A DNA stretch of 40,285 nucleotides from UMGS1696 sp045643285 (GCA_045643285.1 JAZUKN010000067.1:1-40285), one strand, 5' to 3'. Counted from the first letter of the stretch, positions 18,935 through 27,115 are shown. The notes: generated from the sequence alone by a model not told the origin. Made by a program: numbers and translations.

Positions 18935-19127
18935 TTTTACATCGTAGAGGAGGGGGTCCTGTCAAGAGAAACCCCTCCCCTACGGTATAAATTATGAAAT
19001 GATATTTCGTGCGAAGACGTGTGGTTTGTGAAAGATAAAGAAAAACGAAGTATGCGCTTCGCGCAAGTGAAATTGCCACAGACAGTGAAGTACGCCTCCG
19101 GCGTGTGAAGTATGCGCTTCGCGCATG
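18935..19127. repeat. Dispersed repeat module and mini-hairpins
   Basis: 18940-19015 resembles the reversed CACGGCT...CCGTAGGGG module, with a long inverted repeat GTAGAGGAGGGG/CCCCTCCCCTAC (18943-18982). 19046-19127 holds GTATGCGCTTCGCGCA-type palindromes twice and TACGCCTCCGGCGTG once. This is the 3' flank of the minus-strand deacetylase gene. No coding sequence is evident. Confidence 0.55.
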
Positions 19128-20384
19128 TTAAAACATCCACTCTTCCGCGCCGCCGAGATTCCCGAAAGACAACCCTTTCCCGATAAGATACTCTATGATC
19201 CATGTGAGCAGCTCCGGCGTCTCAGCCGACGACTCGTGCATCAGCACAATGATCGGCTCGCCTGCTTTGCCCTCGTTCGCTTTGAGACACGTCTCAAGTG
19301 AATCGGCAAAGCTCTTTTTTATATAGTCATAACTGCTTTCGTCGTCCGGCGCGAGGAACAGAACAGCGTCGTTCGCCGAAACATTCCAGTCGAATGTCCT
19401 GTAGCCGCGCGACTGAAGCATACTGTGCATTTCTTCTTTGGTGCTGTCGTCAAAATACTTACCGACTGAGCCGCCGGGGAAGCGGAACAGCTTTTCTCCG
19501 TCTCCGAGCGTGATGCCTGCGTCCGCCATGGCTTTTTCCCAGCCCACGACCTCGTCTTCAAGCGCGTAGACTGACGAATAAATCTCCGTGTAAACGTGCG
19601 AGACGGTGTGACAGCCTATCACGTGACCGCGCTCGTACACCTCTTTCACAAGGTCGGGATTTTTTTCGACGGCTGTTCCAACTGTAAAGAACGCGCCTCG
19701 GATGCCGTATGTGTCGAGTATGTCGATGATCTCCTCCGTGCGCTCCGGATTCGGTCCGTCGTCGAACGTGAGATACACGATATTGTCGCCGGTGTACGCA
19801 GTCGCCGCCTTTTTCGGTGCGCTGACGTACAGCGTTACCGCGACGGAGGGATTGATGTAGTATCCGCTTTCGTCGGACAGTCCTGCATATCTGAGCGCAA
19901 AGACTTCGCCTGCCGGTGCGGTGTTCGTGCGCGTGACGGTGTTTACCGTGATCCCGTGAGCAGTCAGCACCGGAAGAATACTGCCGATGTCACGCCCGAC
20001 AAACGACGGTATCGCAGTGTACGCCGATTTCAGCTCGTCCGGCACGCTCTCGCCGGATTCCGAAAGTTCTACCTCGCCGACGGACGCGATCGTTCTCGCC
20101 TTTTCAGCCGAATTGTATGGCGACGCTATCACTTCCGTGTGCATTTCGGTCACAGGCTCGTGCGCCGATCCTGAAGCCGGAGATGAGAGAGAAACGTGTT
20201 CTTTTTCGTCCGAGCAGTACGTTTTGTCTCCGAAAAACTCGGCGATACCGCCCGATTCGGCTTTCACGAGCGCGATGTTTTCTTTTAACAGATCTACAGC
20301 CGATCGTCCGCCGAACACCGGAAGCACGAGCGCGATAACAAGCACCGCGACGACTGCGGCTGTGATGATGATTTTCTTTTTCAA
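19128..20384 (-). CDS. Membrane-anchored PASTA/NodB polysaccharide deacetylase
   Basis: This carbohydrate esterase family 4 enzyme probably deacetylates peptidoglycan or another surface glycan outside the membrane. Residues 4-24 form an N-terminal membrane anchor. Residues about 122-190 resemble a PASTA domain (IPSFVGRDIGSILPVLTAHG, ending in VAVTLYVSAP). The NodB domain follows with the metal-site motifs TFDDGP (206-211) and HTVSH (259-263), then RFPGG and the catalytic LMHESS near the C-terminus, so it looks active. The start is TTG 20384, chosen because it sits right before the KKK anchor and 16 bases after ymdB; an ATG is lacking. It is the last gene of the operon starting at 22542. Muropeptide binding by the PASTA domain is inference. 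Confidence 0.88.
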   Translation of the reverse strand: MKKKIIITAAVVAVLVIALVLPVFGGRSAVDLLKENIALVKAESGGIAEFFGDKTYCSDEKEHVSLSSPASGSAHEPVTEMHTEVIASPYNSAEKARTIASVGEVELSESGESVPDELKSAYTAIPSFVGRDIGSILPVLTAHGITVNTVTRTNTAPAGEVFALRYAGLSDESGYYINPSVAVTLYVSAPKKAATAYTGDNIVYLTFDDGPNPERTEEIIDILDTYGIRGAFFTVGTAVEKNPDLVKEVYERGHVIGCHTVSHVYTEIYSSVYALEDEVVGWEKAMADAGITLGDGEKLFRFPGGSVGKYFDDSTKEEMHSMLQSRGYRTFDWNVSANDAVLFLAPDDESSYDYIKKSFADSLETCLKANEGKAGEPIIVLMHESSAETPELLTWIIEYLIGKGLSFGNLGGAEEWMF

Positions 20385-20400
20385 TTCCGTAATACCCGAT

Positions 20401-21180
20401 TTATTCCGTAATTCTTTCCGCCGAGACGCATTTTCCCGTCTTTTCGTCTACCGTGAAGAGCGCGCCATTCAGATGCACGTTCCCCGTCGCAGGCTCGAAT
20501 TTGACGGGCGTGCGTACCGTAAACTTGTGTATGATGCAGTCGGTACGGACGCCGAGTATGCCGTTCATCGAACCGCACATACCGAGGTCCGTTATATATC
20601 CCGTGCCGCCCGGGAGGACTTGCTCGTCTGCCGTCTGGACGTGAGTGTGCGTGCCGACGATTACCGATATTCGCCCGTCGAAATAGCGCGCGAAGAAGAG
20701 CTTTTCGGCAGTAGCTTCGGCGTGAAGATCGCACACCGCGATGTCGTATCTGCCCTGTTCTTTGTTCAGCACGCGCTCCACGGCTTCGGCAGGCGGAGTT
20801 ACAGGCTCCAGATACACGTTTCCTGCCGCGTTCATCACCATTACGCGAACACCTCCCACGTTTTTGATGACGTAGCCCATGCCGGACGCCTCGTCGGGGT
20901 AGTTGAGCGGACGGATGATGTAGTCTTCGTCGTCAAGGAAGCGGTTGATCTCCTTGCGCCGCCATGTGTGATTGCCGCCGGTGATAACGTCCGCGCCGCT
21001 GTCGTAAATGCGCGAGGCGGATTCGGGCGTGATACCGTTTCCGTCGGCGGAGTTTTCGCCGTTGACGACGACAAAGTCCGCGCCGAGTCTGTCGCGCAGT
21101 TTTCTGAGCCGTCCGCCCGACGAAAGATAGTTTACACCCTCGGTCGAAACAACGTCGCCGAGGAACAGAATTTTAAGCAT
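20401..21180 (-). CDS. ymdB: YmdB-family metallophosphoesterase
   Basis: YmdB proteins are calcineurin-like dinuclear-metal phosphodiesterases (2',3'-cyclic nucleotide 2'-phosphodiesterase, TIGR00282 family) that influence biofilm and sporulation gene expression in Bacillus. The 259-residue protein matches the family length and motifs: MLKILFLGDVV (metal Asp), VVVNGENSADGNGIT, VITGGNHTW (GNH motif), VCDLHAEAT, and VGTHTHVQTADE. All metal-binding positions appear intact. The start ATG at 21180 has AAAGGA upstream. Its usual neighbour rny (RNase Y) is not here; instead it lies between the MgsA-like gene and the deacetylase in one minus-strand operon. Confidence 0.93.
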   Translation of the reverse strand: MLKILFLGDVVSTEGVNYLSSGGRLRKLRDRLGADFVVVNGENSADGNGITPESASRIYDSGADVITGGNHTWRRKEINRFLDDEDYIIRPLNYPDEASGMGYVIKNVGGVRVMVMNAAGNVYLEPVTPPAEAVERVLNKEQGRYDIAVCDLHAEATAEKLFFARYFDGRISVIVGTHTHVQTADEQVLPGGTGYITDLGMCGSMNGILGVRTDCIIHKFTVRTPVKFEPATGNVHLNGALFTVDEKTGKCVSAERITE

Positions 21181-21267
21181 AAATAGTCCTTTCGGTGTGC
21201 TTTAGAAAATGTCCGTCTAATGAAAATGGGCTGTCGCTTGCGCGGCAAACCCACTGTTTTCAGAATA

Positions 21268-21699
21268 TCAGATTCCGCGTCTGCGCTTGTTGTAGTCGGA
21301 ACGCGGATTGACGATTTCGCGCCAGTCGAGGTCGCCGTGGTCAAGGGCGCAGATAAGCACCTCGGCGGTTGCGATGTTCGTTGCCATAGGCACGTTATGT
21401 ACGTCGCACATACGGAGAAGATTGTCTTCGTTCTCGTCGAATTCGCGGTCGGGAGCGGTGCTTCTGAAGTAGAGAAGCACGTCGATCTCGTTATAGGAGA
21501 TGCGTGACGCGATCTGCTGAGCGCCGCCGTGCGTGCCGGAGAGGAGCTTTTCGATCTCAAGTCCCGTGGCTTCTTCTATATATTTACCCGTGATGCTTGT
21601 CGCACACAGATGATGCTTCGACAGGATCCCGCAGTAAGCAATGCAGAACTGTGTCATCAGTTCCTTTTTTGTGTCGTCGGCGATAAGAGCTATATCCAT
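21268..21699 (-). CDS. mgsA: Methylglyoxal synthase family protein, probably catalytically inactive
   Basis: The 143-residue protein has the MgsA fold signature throughout (start MDIALIADDTKKELM, then LCATSITGKYI, LLSGTHGG, NVPMATNIATAEVLI). The family converts dihydroxyacetone phosphate to methylglyoxal. An ungapped alignment with E. coli MgsA from memory shows that most catalytic residues are replaced: His19 by Asp8, the base Asp71 by Ala60 (GGAQQ for GGDQQ), Asp91 by Ser80, His98 by Phe87 and Asp101 by Asn90. Asp20 (Asp9), Lys23 (Lys12) and parts of the phosphate-binding loop remain. It therefore looks like a pseudoenzyme that may bind a phosphate ligand. The frame is intact, so it is not a decaying gene. 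It follows the ParA-like gene and precedes ymdB. Confidence 0.88.
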   Translation of the reverse strand: MDIALIADDTKKELMTQFCIAYCGILSKHHLCATSITGKYIEEATGLEIEKLLSGTHGGAQQIASRISYNEIDVLLYFRSTAPDREFDENEDNLLRMCDVHNVPMATNIATAEVLICALDHGDLDWREIVNPRSDYNKRRRGI

Positions 21700-21741
21700 A
21701 ACTTACAATCCTTTCGTGCGTTTATTTCGGTTTTCGGTTTA

Positions 21742-22542
21742 TCAAAGTGCTTTGATGCGCTTTTTCTGTATTTTACCCATTCCGTCGAACAGGCGTGTGT
21801 CGAAGCCGTCGATACGCCGCGCGATATTGCGGTAAGCGACAGAGGACAGTGCCTTTTCGGGCGGTATCACTCCTTTGTCCTGGGACGACTGGAGCGAGGG
21901 ATCAAACGGCACAACACCGATGCAGGCGAGTGCGCTTGAGTCTATCATTTCTATTATTCCGGCGCGGTTTTCTTTCTTCACGGCTGTGATGTCGAACGAA
22001 CAGATAACGAGGCGGAGAGTTTTTGCGCCGTTCTTTTCAAGCTCTGATGCGGCGTACTCGGCGGCGCGGACCGATGTTTTCGACTGTTCGGACGTGATGA
22101 GCGCGAGATCGAACAGATCGGCAACAGCGCACGGGAGAGAAATGCCTCCGCCGGTGTCGCAGATACATATATCGTACTCAAAGCCGTCGAGCAGAGTCTC
22201 AACGCCCTTGCGGACTGCCTTTTCGGGAGTCAGCGAAACGGCTTCGCATATCTCGTCTGTTTTCTCAAGCCTGAGCGCAGGGACGAAGAACAGCGACGGC
22301 TGTGCTTTCACGGGGATGATGACTTTTTCAGGCTCAATGCCGATGATCACGTCGCCGAAGTCGAAAAGTGCGTCGTCCTCGCTTCCTGTGAGCATATCGA
22401 GGGAGCGGCTCGTCGGGTCGAGGTCGATGAGAAGCACGCGCTTACCCTGTCTCGCATAAGCGGACGCTAATCCGAGCGCGGTGGTGCTTTTTCCGACTCC
22501 GCCCTTTGAAGAGGCGATGAGCAGTCTTTTGTATGACGGCAT
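21742..22542 (-). CDS. ParA/MinD-family ATPase
   Basis: This is a deviant-Walker-A ATPase of the SIMIBI class. The motif SSKGGVGKSTT (11-21) carries the signature lysine, followed by VLLIDLDPTSRSLDML (A-prime motif) and the Walker B region YDICICDTGGGI. The 266-residue length fits MinD. The product is more diverged than canonical MinD, but mgsA commonly follows minD/minE-rodA in Clostridia, which supports a Min-like origin. No MinC, MinE or ParB is adjacent. The C-terminus is basic and possibly amphipathic (GMGKIQKKRIKAL), which might be a membrane-targeting helix; that is inference. The start has GAGGAGG upstream. It is the first gene of a four-gene minus-strand operon. Confidence 0.85.
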   Translation of the reverse strand: MPSYKRLLIASSKGGVGKSTTALGLASAYARQGKRVLLIDLDPTSRSLDMLTGSEDDALFDFGDVIIGIEPEKVIIPVKAQPSLFFVPALRLEKTDEICEAVSLTPEKAVRKGVETLLDGFEYDICICDTGGGISLPCAVADLFDLALITSEQSKTSVRAAEYAASELEKNGAKTLRLVICSFDITAVKKENRAGIIEMIDSSALACIGVVPFDPSLQSSQDKGVIPPEKALSSVAYRNIARRIDGFDTRLFDGMGKIQKKRIKAL

Positions 22543-22608
22543 ATTGACCTCCTCACCGATCGGCAGAGCCGAAAATCAGAATTTTATTAATAAATAACTC
22601 TATAATGA

Positions 22609-22638
22609 ATTATATCACCAAATTTACCACATTGTCAA
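22609..22638 (-). promoter_or_regulatory. Sigma-A promoter of the ParA-like/mgsA/ymdB/deacetylase operon
   Basis: On the minus strand TTGACA (22633-22638) and TATAAT (22609-22614) are separated by 18 bp, giving a leader of about 60 nt before the first gene. Confidence 0.8.
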
Positions 22639-22729
22639 GAGCGGAATGAGATAATTTAGGTGGAAATTTACAGAAAAAAGCGCACCACGCGCGCTTAAGC
22701 CGCCGAACTGATTCGGCATACTTCGAGGC

Positions 22730-23200
22730 TTCGCACGAAACAACAAATTCCACGGCTTCGCGTGATATATCATCCTATATACCGTAAGGGAGAGGCTTCT
22801 CCTCCCGCGTAATCTGTACAAACCTCACGGTTACAAATCAAACGAATGCCTTGAAATCTGCCTCCCTTGTGTAAAGGGAGGTGGCACGACTTGTCGTGAC
22901 GGAAGGATTGTTGTAAAGAAGAAAACACTTCGTGCTTTCGATTTCATTTTTTGTCCTGTTCGCTTGCGAACGGGCGGACAGCGCACAATTTATCCAAACC
23001 GCACGTTTGGATTTGGTTTCTGTCCTACGCGGACGGCGGACAAGCCGGTATTCGACTTCGTCGAAACCGACGCGACGCTCTTGTCAATCACCCCCACCAA
23101 AAGGGGAAGGACTTCGTCAATTCACGCCTACCGACTTCGTAAACGAAGTCGTCGAGATGCTCCGCATCTCGGTTGGAATCCCCTTTGTTGCAAAGTAAAT
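22730..23200. repeat. Large mosaic of dispersed intergenic repeat modules
   Basis: Modules in order are: the CACGGCTTCGCG...CCGTAAGGGAG...CTCCCGC element (22750-22812); a GCCTCCCTTGTG...GGGAGGTGGCACGACTTGTCGTGACGGAAGG element (22860-22909) that recurs at 26889-26931; a reversed AAAACACGAAGTGTTTTC module (22920-22955); the GTCCGCC/TCCAAAC block shared with the window start (22975-23050); and a reversed copy of the 16250-16362 module (23081-23191). Short ORFs here are repeat artefacts. No gene or RNA family is recognised. Confidence 0.75.
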
Positions 23201-23228
23201 GCAAGACTTTCGCTCACTCTGTCTAATT

Positions 23229-23271
23229 CTTCATTCTTCATTCTTCATCATTCATTCTTCATTCTTCTTCT
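23229..23271. repeat. Tandem ATTCTTC microsatellite
   Basis: Several imperfect copies of a 7-bp ATTCTTC unit, with CATC interruptions, run across the stop codon and into the last codons of the Toprim gene. The length of such tracts is prone to slippage. Confidence 0.7.
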
Positions 23272-23850
23272 CACTGTTTCCCTTGCTTCTTCTCCGAGCA
23301 GATTCACCGCTTCACAAAATCCGTTTGCGGTCATCGTTGTCGGAAGACCGAGCAGTCGGCAGACCTCGGCGCGGTTCTCACCTGCATCCGGCGTGCCGTT
23401 CAGTCCGAGAAAGTATAGCTCCGATTTTGTTATCTCGTCACTTTCGGTTTCGCTTTCTCCGTTGCCCGACAATTTGGGATGCGCCGCCGCAAACGCGGAA
23501 AATATTCCCTCAAGAACGCCCGAATCTATCCCCTCTACTCCGAGCAGTCCTTCCTTCGAGCGGTGAGCCTTGCGCCTTTCTTTTCCCTCGGTCTCGGGGA
23601 TGTAGAGGTCGTATATCTTCACGCCGTCGAGCATCCCTTTGAGGTGTGAGCGTATCAGCCGTCCTCCTCCGTCGCTGTCGCACAGCAGGACGACGCCGTC
23701 GCGCCCGAGTTTTTTTATCAGCGCGCGTTTTTCTTCACTTGAGAACACGCCGAAGCCGTTTGTCGTGATTATCGGCGCGTCGACTATGCCCGACAGCCGC
23801 GCTTTGTCGTACTTCCCCTCAACTATGACGGGGATTTTTATTTTTATCAT
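23248..23850 (-). CDS. Toprim and DUF4093 domain protein, RNase M5-like
   Basis: The N-terminus is a Toprim domain: VIVEGKYDKARL carries the catalytic glutamate and LLCDSDGGGRLIR the DxD metal motif. Residues from about 140 (ELYFLGLNGTPDAGENRAEV...LGLPTTMTANGFCEAVNLL) match the DUF4093 tail found in Clostridial RNase M5-like proteins. RNase M5 processes 5S rRNA precursors, but whether this variant does so is uncertain. The 200-residue length fits. It lies 15 bases after holA in one operon. The final codons fall in a tandem ATTCTTC/GAAGAAT repeat, so the C-terminus may vary between strains. Confidence 0.82.
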   Translation of the reverse strand: MIKIKIPVIVEGKYDKARLSGIVDAPIITTNGFGVFSSEEKRALIKKLGRDGVVLLCDSDGGGRLIRSHLKGMLDGVKIYDLYIPETEGKERRKAHRSKEGLLGVEGIDSGVLEGIFSAFAAAHPKLSGNGESETESDEITKSELYFLGLNGTPDAGENRAEVCRLLGLPTTMTANGFCEAVNLLGEEARETVRRRMKNE

Positions 23851-23865
23851 ACTTGCGCCTTTCTT

Positions 23866-24897
23866 TTACTTTGCGGCGGTGCAGATGAGCCGCTCGATCG
23901 GCATATATGTGCTGATTCCCGACTTCAACAGCCTGTCCGCGTCACGGCATTTCTCCATAGCCCCTGCGAGGTACGCAGTCGTCGAATATCCGGCCGAGCG
24001 GTAGTACAGTCCGGCGCGGTATTCGTTCATTTTCATCGACTTCGTGTAGTCGGTTTTGTCCCGTCCGTCGTCGATGAACGCACGCGCGGCGCAGAGATCG
24101 GAGAACACCTTTGCGATCTGGCCGAGAATGTAGACCGGATCTTCTTTCCGACGCATTTTCACTTGCAGGCAAGAGAGCGCACCGGCGGTGTCACCGTTCA
24201 TTATGCAGTTTGCAAGGGCGAAAGCGTCGTCGGAATCCGTGCGTATCACACATTCGGCGACGTCCTGCCCGTCGACTGCGGTTTTTCCTGCGGAGGCAGC
24301 GTGAGCCGCGACTTTGGCGATCTCTCCCGTCAGTCGGTACATACTCCGTCCGCAGGTGTCGAGGATCTGCCGCTCGATCCGCGTGTCAACAGTCAGACCG
24401 TAGCCGGCGAAATGGCGTTCCATCCAGCGGCAGAGCTTTGCGTCCGACTGGAGCGGAAATGTGACGGGCTTCATTATCTTCGATATTTCCTTGAGCGCGG
24501 CTGACGGTTTTTGGCCTGTTCCGGCATCGAATCCGTCGCTGTTTGCGGAGATGACGACGACCGTTCCGTAGTCGCCCGAATACTCGCGGCAGAGGTCGTA
24601 AAACGCCGTTTTCTGCTTTTCGAGGAGCGAATCGAACGACGAGAAGAAAACGGATACGAACTTCTTGTCCGACATCATCGGCGGTGCGGCGAGCGCATCC
24701 GTGAGAGCGGAAATGTCGCACTCCTTTTCTCCGAAGACGAACGAAAACGAGTTGAACGACTCCGTTTCCGGCTCTACCATGGCTGTACGGATGCGGACGG
24801 TGTAGTAGTTCTTCATGTAGTCCTCGTCACCGTAGAAAAAGTACATTCCGCCGAGCGTGCCGGTCTTTAATTCAGTCGAAAGCTCCGATTCGGTCAT
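23866..24897 (-). CDS. holA: DNA polymerase III subunit delta
   Basis: HolA is the clamp-loader delta subunit that opens the beta sliding clamp. The start is ATG 24897 (MTESELSTEL), preceded by AGAGGA; the frame extends six codons further to an ATG with a poor ribosome binding site. The 343-residue protein has the family features: LGGMYFFYGDEDYMKNYY near the N-terminus, APPMMSDKKFVSVFF (beta-clamp-interaction region), the domain II stretch ILDTCGRSMYRLTGEIAKVAAHA, and the helical C-terminal collar ending in MPIERLICTAA. It heads a minus-strand pair with the Toprim gene and diverges from the DUF2974 gene at 25000. Confidence 0.92.
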   Translation of the reverse strand: MTESELSTELKTGTLGGMYFFYGDEDYMKNYYTVRIRTAMVEPETESFNSFSFVFGEKECDISALTDALAAPPMMSDKKFVSVFFSSFDSLLEKQKTAFYDLCREYSGDYGTVVVISANSDGFDAGTGQKPSAALKEISKIMKPVTFPLQSDAKLCRWMERHFAGYGLTVDTRIERQILDTCGRSMYRLTGEIAKVAAHAASAGKTAVDGQDVAECVIRTDSDDAFALANCIMNGDTAGALSCLQVKMRRKEDPVYILGQIAKVFSDLCAARAFIDDGRDKTDYTKSMKMNEYRAGLYYRSAGYSTTAYLAGAMEKCRDADRLLKSGISTYMPIERLICTAAK

Positions 24898-24932
24898 TTT
24901 TAAGTCCTCTTTCATTTGTTAATAAAAAACTG

Positions 24933-24978
24933 TTGATTTTTTCTATGCTGATGAAGTAAAATAAATAAATGATATAAT
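24933..24978 (+). promoter_or_regulatory. Weak candidate promoter(s) of the DUF2974 gene
   Basis: TTGATT (24933-24938), an 18-bp spacer and TAAAAT (24957-24962) give one option; a second TATAAT at 24973-24978 lacks a good -35. The region between two divergent genes must hold promoters for both. Confidence 0.35.
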
Positions 24979-24999
24979 AAATCCCGTGAGGTTGGCGAT

Positions 25000-26085
25000 A
25001 TGACAAATATGCTCGATTATTTACGCTGGAGAGGCGACATTCCGCTCTCCGCGTCTCCCTTCAACGAGATCGACAATATAATATTCTCCATGCTGTCGTT
25101 CATTGACTTTTCGTCCGCCGTCACACCAGATGCAGACGGGAAGCCGGTGTCGCTTGCCGAATGTCTTGAAGCACATACGGCGGAATATTCCGACGGGCAG
25201 ATGTTCGGTGCGGTCATCCCGAAGGACAACAACGACCTCCTCGCTCTTGCCGCAAAATCCGCGCGGTTCGGGAACACGTACGTTCTCGCGTACCGTGACG
25301 AAATAGACGAGCCGGCTGTAAAGCAGTTCGCGGCGGTGACGTTCATTCTGCCGGACAACTCGATCTTCACGGCGTTCCGCGGAACAGATGACACGTTCGT
25401 CGGCTGGAAAGAAGACCTCGCCATGAGCTATGCCTATCCGACGGCGTCACAGCGCGAGTCGGCAGAGTATCTCACGGAGATCGCCGCCTGTCACCGTGGG
25501 AAGATACGCATCGGCGGTCACTCAAAAGGCGGAAATCTGTCGGTCTACGCGGCGGCGTTCTGTCCCGAAGAAGTGCGCGAGCGGATCGTGGCAGTTTACA
25601 ACAACGACGGTCCGGGATTTCTCGACGACGTGTACGAAACCGAAGAATATAAGAGCATAAAGGACAGACTTGTGACGTTCGTGCCGCAGGCGTCGCTCGT
25701 CGGGATGATGTTCAGAACAACCGACAACATCCGCGTCATCGAAAGCACGGCAAAAGGCGGCGCGGCACAGCACAACCCGTATTCGTGGGTCGTTGTGGGG
25801 AAAGAATTCAATCATCTTCCCGACCTCTCGGACGAAGCAAAGCGCAACCACGCCATTTTCGAGACGTGGATAGCAGGCTCGGGCAACGAAGACAGAGAAA
25901 AGTTCAACGAGACGATCTTTTCGGTGTTCGACGCGGCAGGCACAAAGACGCTCACGGAGTTCGGCGGAAACAAAATGCACAATATAGCCGCGATCATGAA
26001 AGCGATAGCAGGATTTGACCGCGAAACGCGCGACAACGCCATGATGTTCATAAAGCGGCTCGTCGAAGCGATCTGGAAAGAATAA
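25000..26085 (+). CDS. DUF2974 (Mbeg1-like) alpha/beta-hydrolase family protein
   Basis: This 361-residue protein belongs to the lipase-like alpha/beta-hydrolase group named DUF2974 or Mbeg1-like. The nucleophile elbow is RIGGHSKGGNL with Ser175. An upstream FRGTDDTFVGWKEDL block, common to lipase class 3 relatives, supports this; an Asp and His would complete the triad, with NNDGPGF as the likely Asp segment. Substrate and role are unknown for the family. The start ATG 25000 follows TGAGG at 24987-24991. There is no signal peptide, so it is likely cytosolic. mntP follows after 72 bases. Confidence 0.85.
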   Translation: MTNMLDYLRWRGDIPLSASPFNEIDNIIFSMLSFIDFSSAVTPDADGKPVSLAECLEAHTAEYSDGQMFGAVIPKDNNDLLALAAKSARFGNTYVLAYRDEIDEPAVKQFAAVTFILPDNSIFTAFRGTDDTFVGWKEDLAMSYAYPTASQRESAEYLTEIAACHRGKIRIGGHSKGGNLSVYAAAFCPEEVRERIVAVYNNDGPGFLDDVYETEEYKSIKDRLVTFVPQASLVGMMFRTTDNIRVIESTAKGGAAQHNPYSWVVVGKEFNHLPDLSDEAKRNHAIFETWIAGSGNEDREKFNETIFSVFDAAGTKTLTEFGGNKMHNIAAIMKAIAGFDRETRDNAMMFIKRLVEAIWKE

Positions 26086-26157
26086 CGCTTTTTACACTAA
26101 TATTATACAGTCGGATGACCGAAAAATCAAGCAAAACGGAAAAGGATAAAAGTAAAA

Positions 26158-26715
26158 ATGAGTTTGTGGGAGCTGTTTGTTATCGCCGTAGGGCTGTCGA
26201 TGGACGCGTTCGCGGTGTCGGTATGTAAAGGGCTGTCGGTCGGCAAGATGAAGCCGAAGCACGCGCTGATCTGCGGAGCATGGTTCGGCGTGTTTCAGGC
26301 GCTGATGCCGCTTGCAGGGTATTTTCTCGGCTCGACTTTCGGCAGATATATCGAAAAATACGACCACTGGGTGGCGTTCGCACTGCTCGTTCTCATCGGC
26401 GGAAATATGGTTCGAGAGGCGCTGACGGGAAAAGAAGAGGAGGTCGACGCATCGTTTTCGCCGAAAGCGATGTTTCCGCTTGCCGTGGCGACGAGCATAG
26501 ACGCGCTCGCAGTCGGAGTTACATACGCGCTTTTGCCGGACGTGAAAATCGTGCCTGCCGTGGCGTTCATCGGGTGCGTGACGTTCGTGCTGTCGGGTGT
26601 CGGCGTGATGATCGGCAACGTGTTTGGGACAAAATACAAAAAGCCGGCGGAGATCGTCGGAGGTGTCGTGCTGATCGGAATGGGCGTGAAGATACTTGTG
26701 GAAGCGATGATATGA
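26158..26715 (+). CDS. mntP: Manganese efflux pump MntP
   Basis: MntP exports Mn2+ across the cytoplasmic membrane. The 185-residue protein has six predicted membrane segments in two inverted halves, each with the conserved acidic motif: GLSMDAFAVSV in the first and ATSIDALAVGV in the second. The start ATG 26158 follows AAAGGA. In other bacteria mntP is often controlled by a yybP-ykoY manganese riboswitch; the 72-base upstream gap is too short for one and I see none. It ends at a strong terminator. Confidence 0.95.
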   Translation: MSLWELFVIAVGLSMDAFAVSVCKGLSVGKMKPKHALICGAWFGVFQALMPLAGYFLGSTFGRYIEKYDHWVAFALLVLIGGNMVREALTGKEEEVDASFSPKAMFPLAVATSIDALAVGVTYALLPDVKIVPAVAFIGCVTFVLSGVGVMIGNVFGTKYKKPAEIVGGVVLIGMGVKILVEAMI

Positions 26716-26758
26716 AAAAAGATGAAGAAAACGCCCCGACGTTTTCTTCATCTTTTTC
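26715..26758 (+). terminator. Strong terminator of mntP, potentially bidirectional
   Basis: A perfect 19-bp stem (26715-26733 with 26740-26758, loop CCCCGA) starts at the mntP stop codon. A-rich and T-rich ends on the two sides make it look bidirectional. Confidence 0.92.
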
Positions 26759-26763
26759 TATGG

Positions 26764-27115
26764 CTGCGCCGGGAACCCCCACGGCTTCGCACAAATAATA
26801 TTTAACACCGTAGGGGGAGACCATCGGTCTCCCGTCGGATGATTTGAACAAACCTCACGGCTACAAACCGCACAAATGTCTCAAAAAGCCTCCCTCCGTG
26901 AGGGGGTGGCACGGCTTGCCGTGACGGAAGGAGAATGTCGATACTTTTTGTCCTGCCTGTAAACAAGCAGGACAATATAATGAAATCGAAAACACGAAGT
27001 GTTTTCTACCTTTTGCCTATATAAAGAAAGTGCAAATTCGTTCGACGGGACGTCGTGGGCGCCGTCCCCTACCGGATAAGGTGTGGTTCCGCGCGTAGCC
27101 GTGAAGCGTGCGCAC
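26764..27115. repeat. Mosaic of dispersed intergenic repeat modules
   Basis: 26764-26850 matches the CACGGCTTCGC...CCGTAGGGGGAGACC...TCCCGTC module (also near 22735). 26855-26933 matches the following module there, with GGCACGGCTTGCCGTGACGGAAGG. 26950-27035 matches 16430-16515. 27040-27110 is the reversed CACGGCT module with GACGGGACGTCG and CCCCTACCGGATAAGG. The same building blocks are thus recombined in different orders. No gene is seen. Confidence 0.75.

Noticed and set aside
22932..23642. Several 60-200 codon plus-strand frames
   Set aside because: They read through dispersed palindromic repeats and then antisense to the Toprim gene. Their products are Ser/Arg-rich and unlike any protein.
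26086..26157. yybP-ykoY manganese riboswitch before mntP
   Set aside because: The gap is only 72 bases and lacks the conserved loops of that family.
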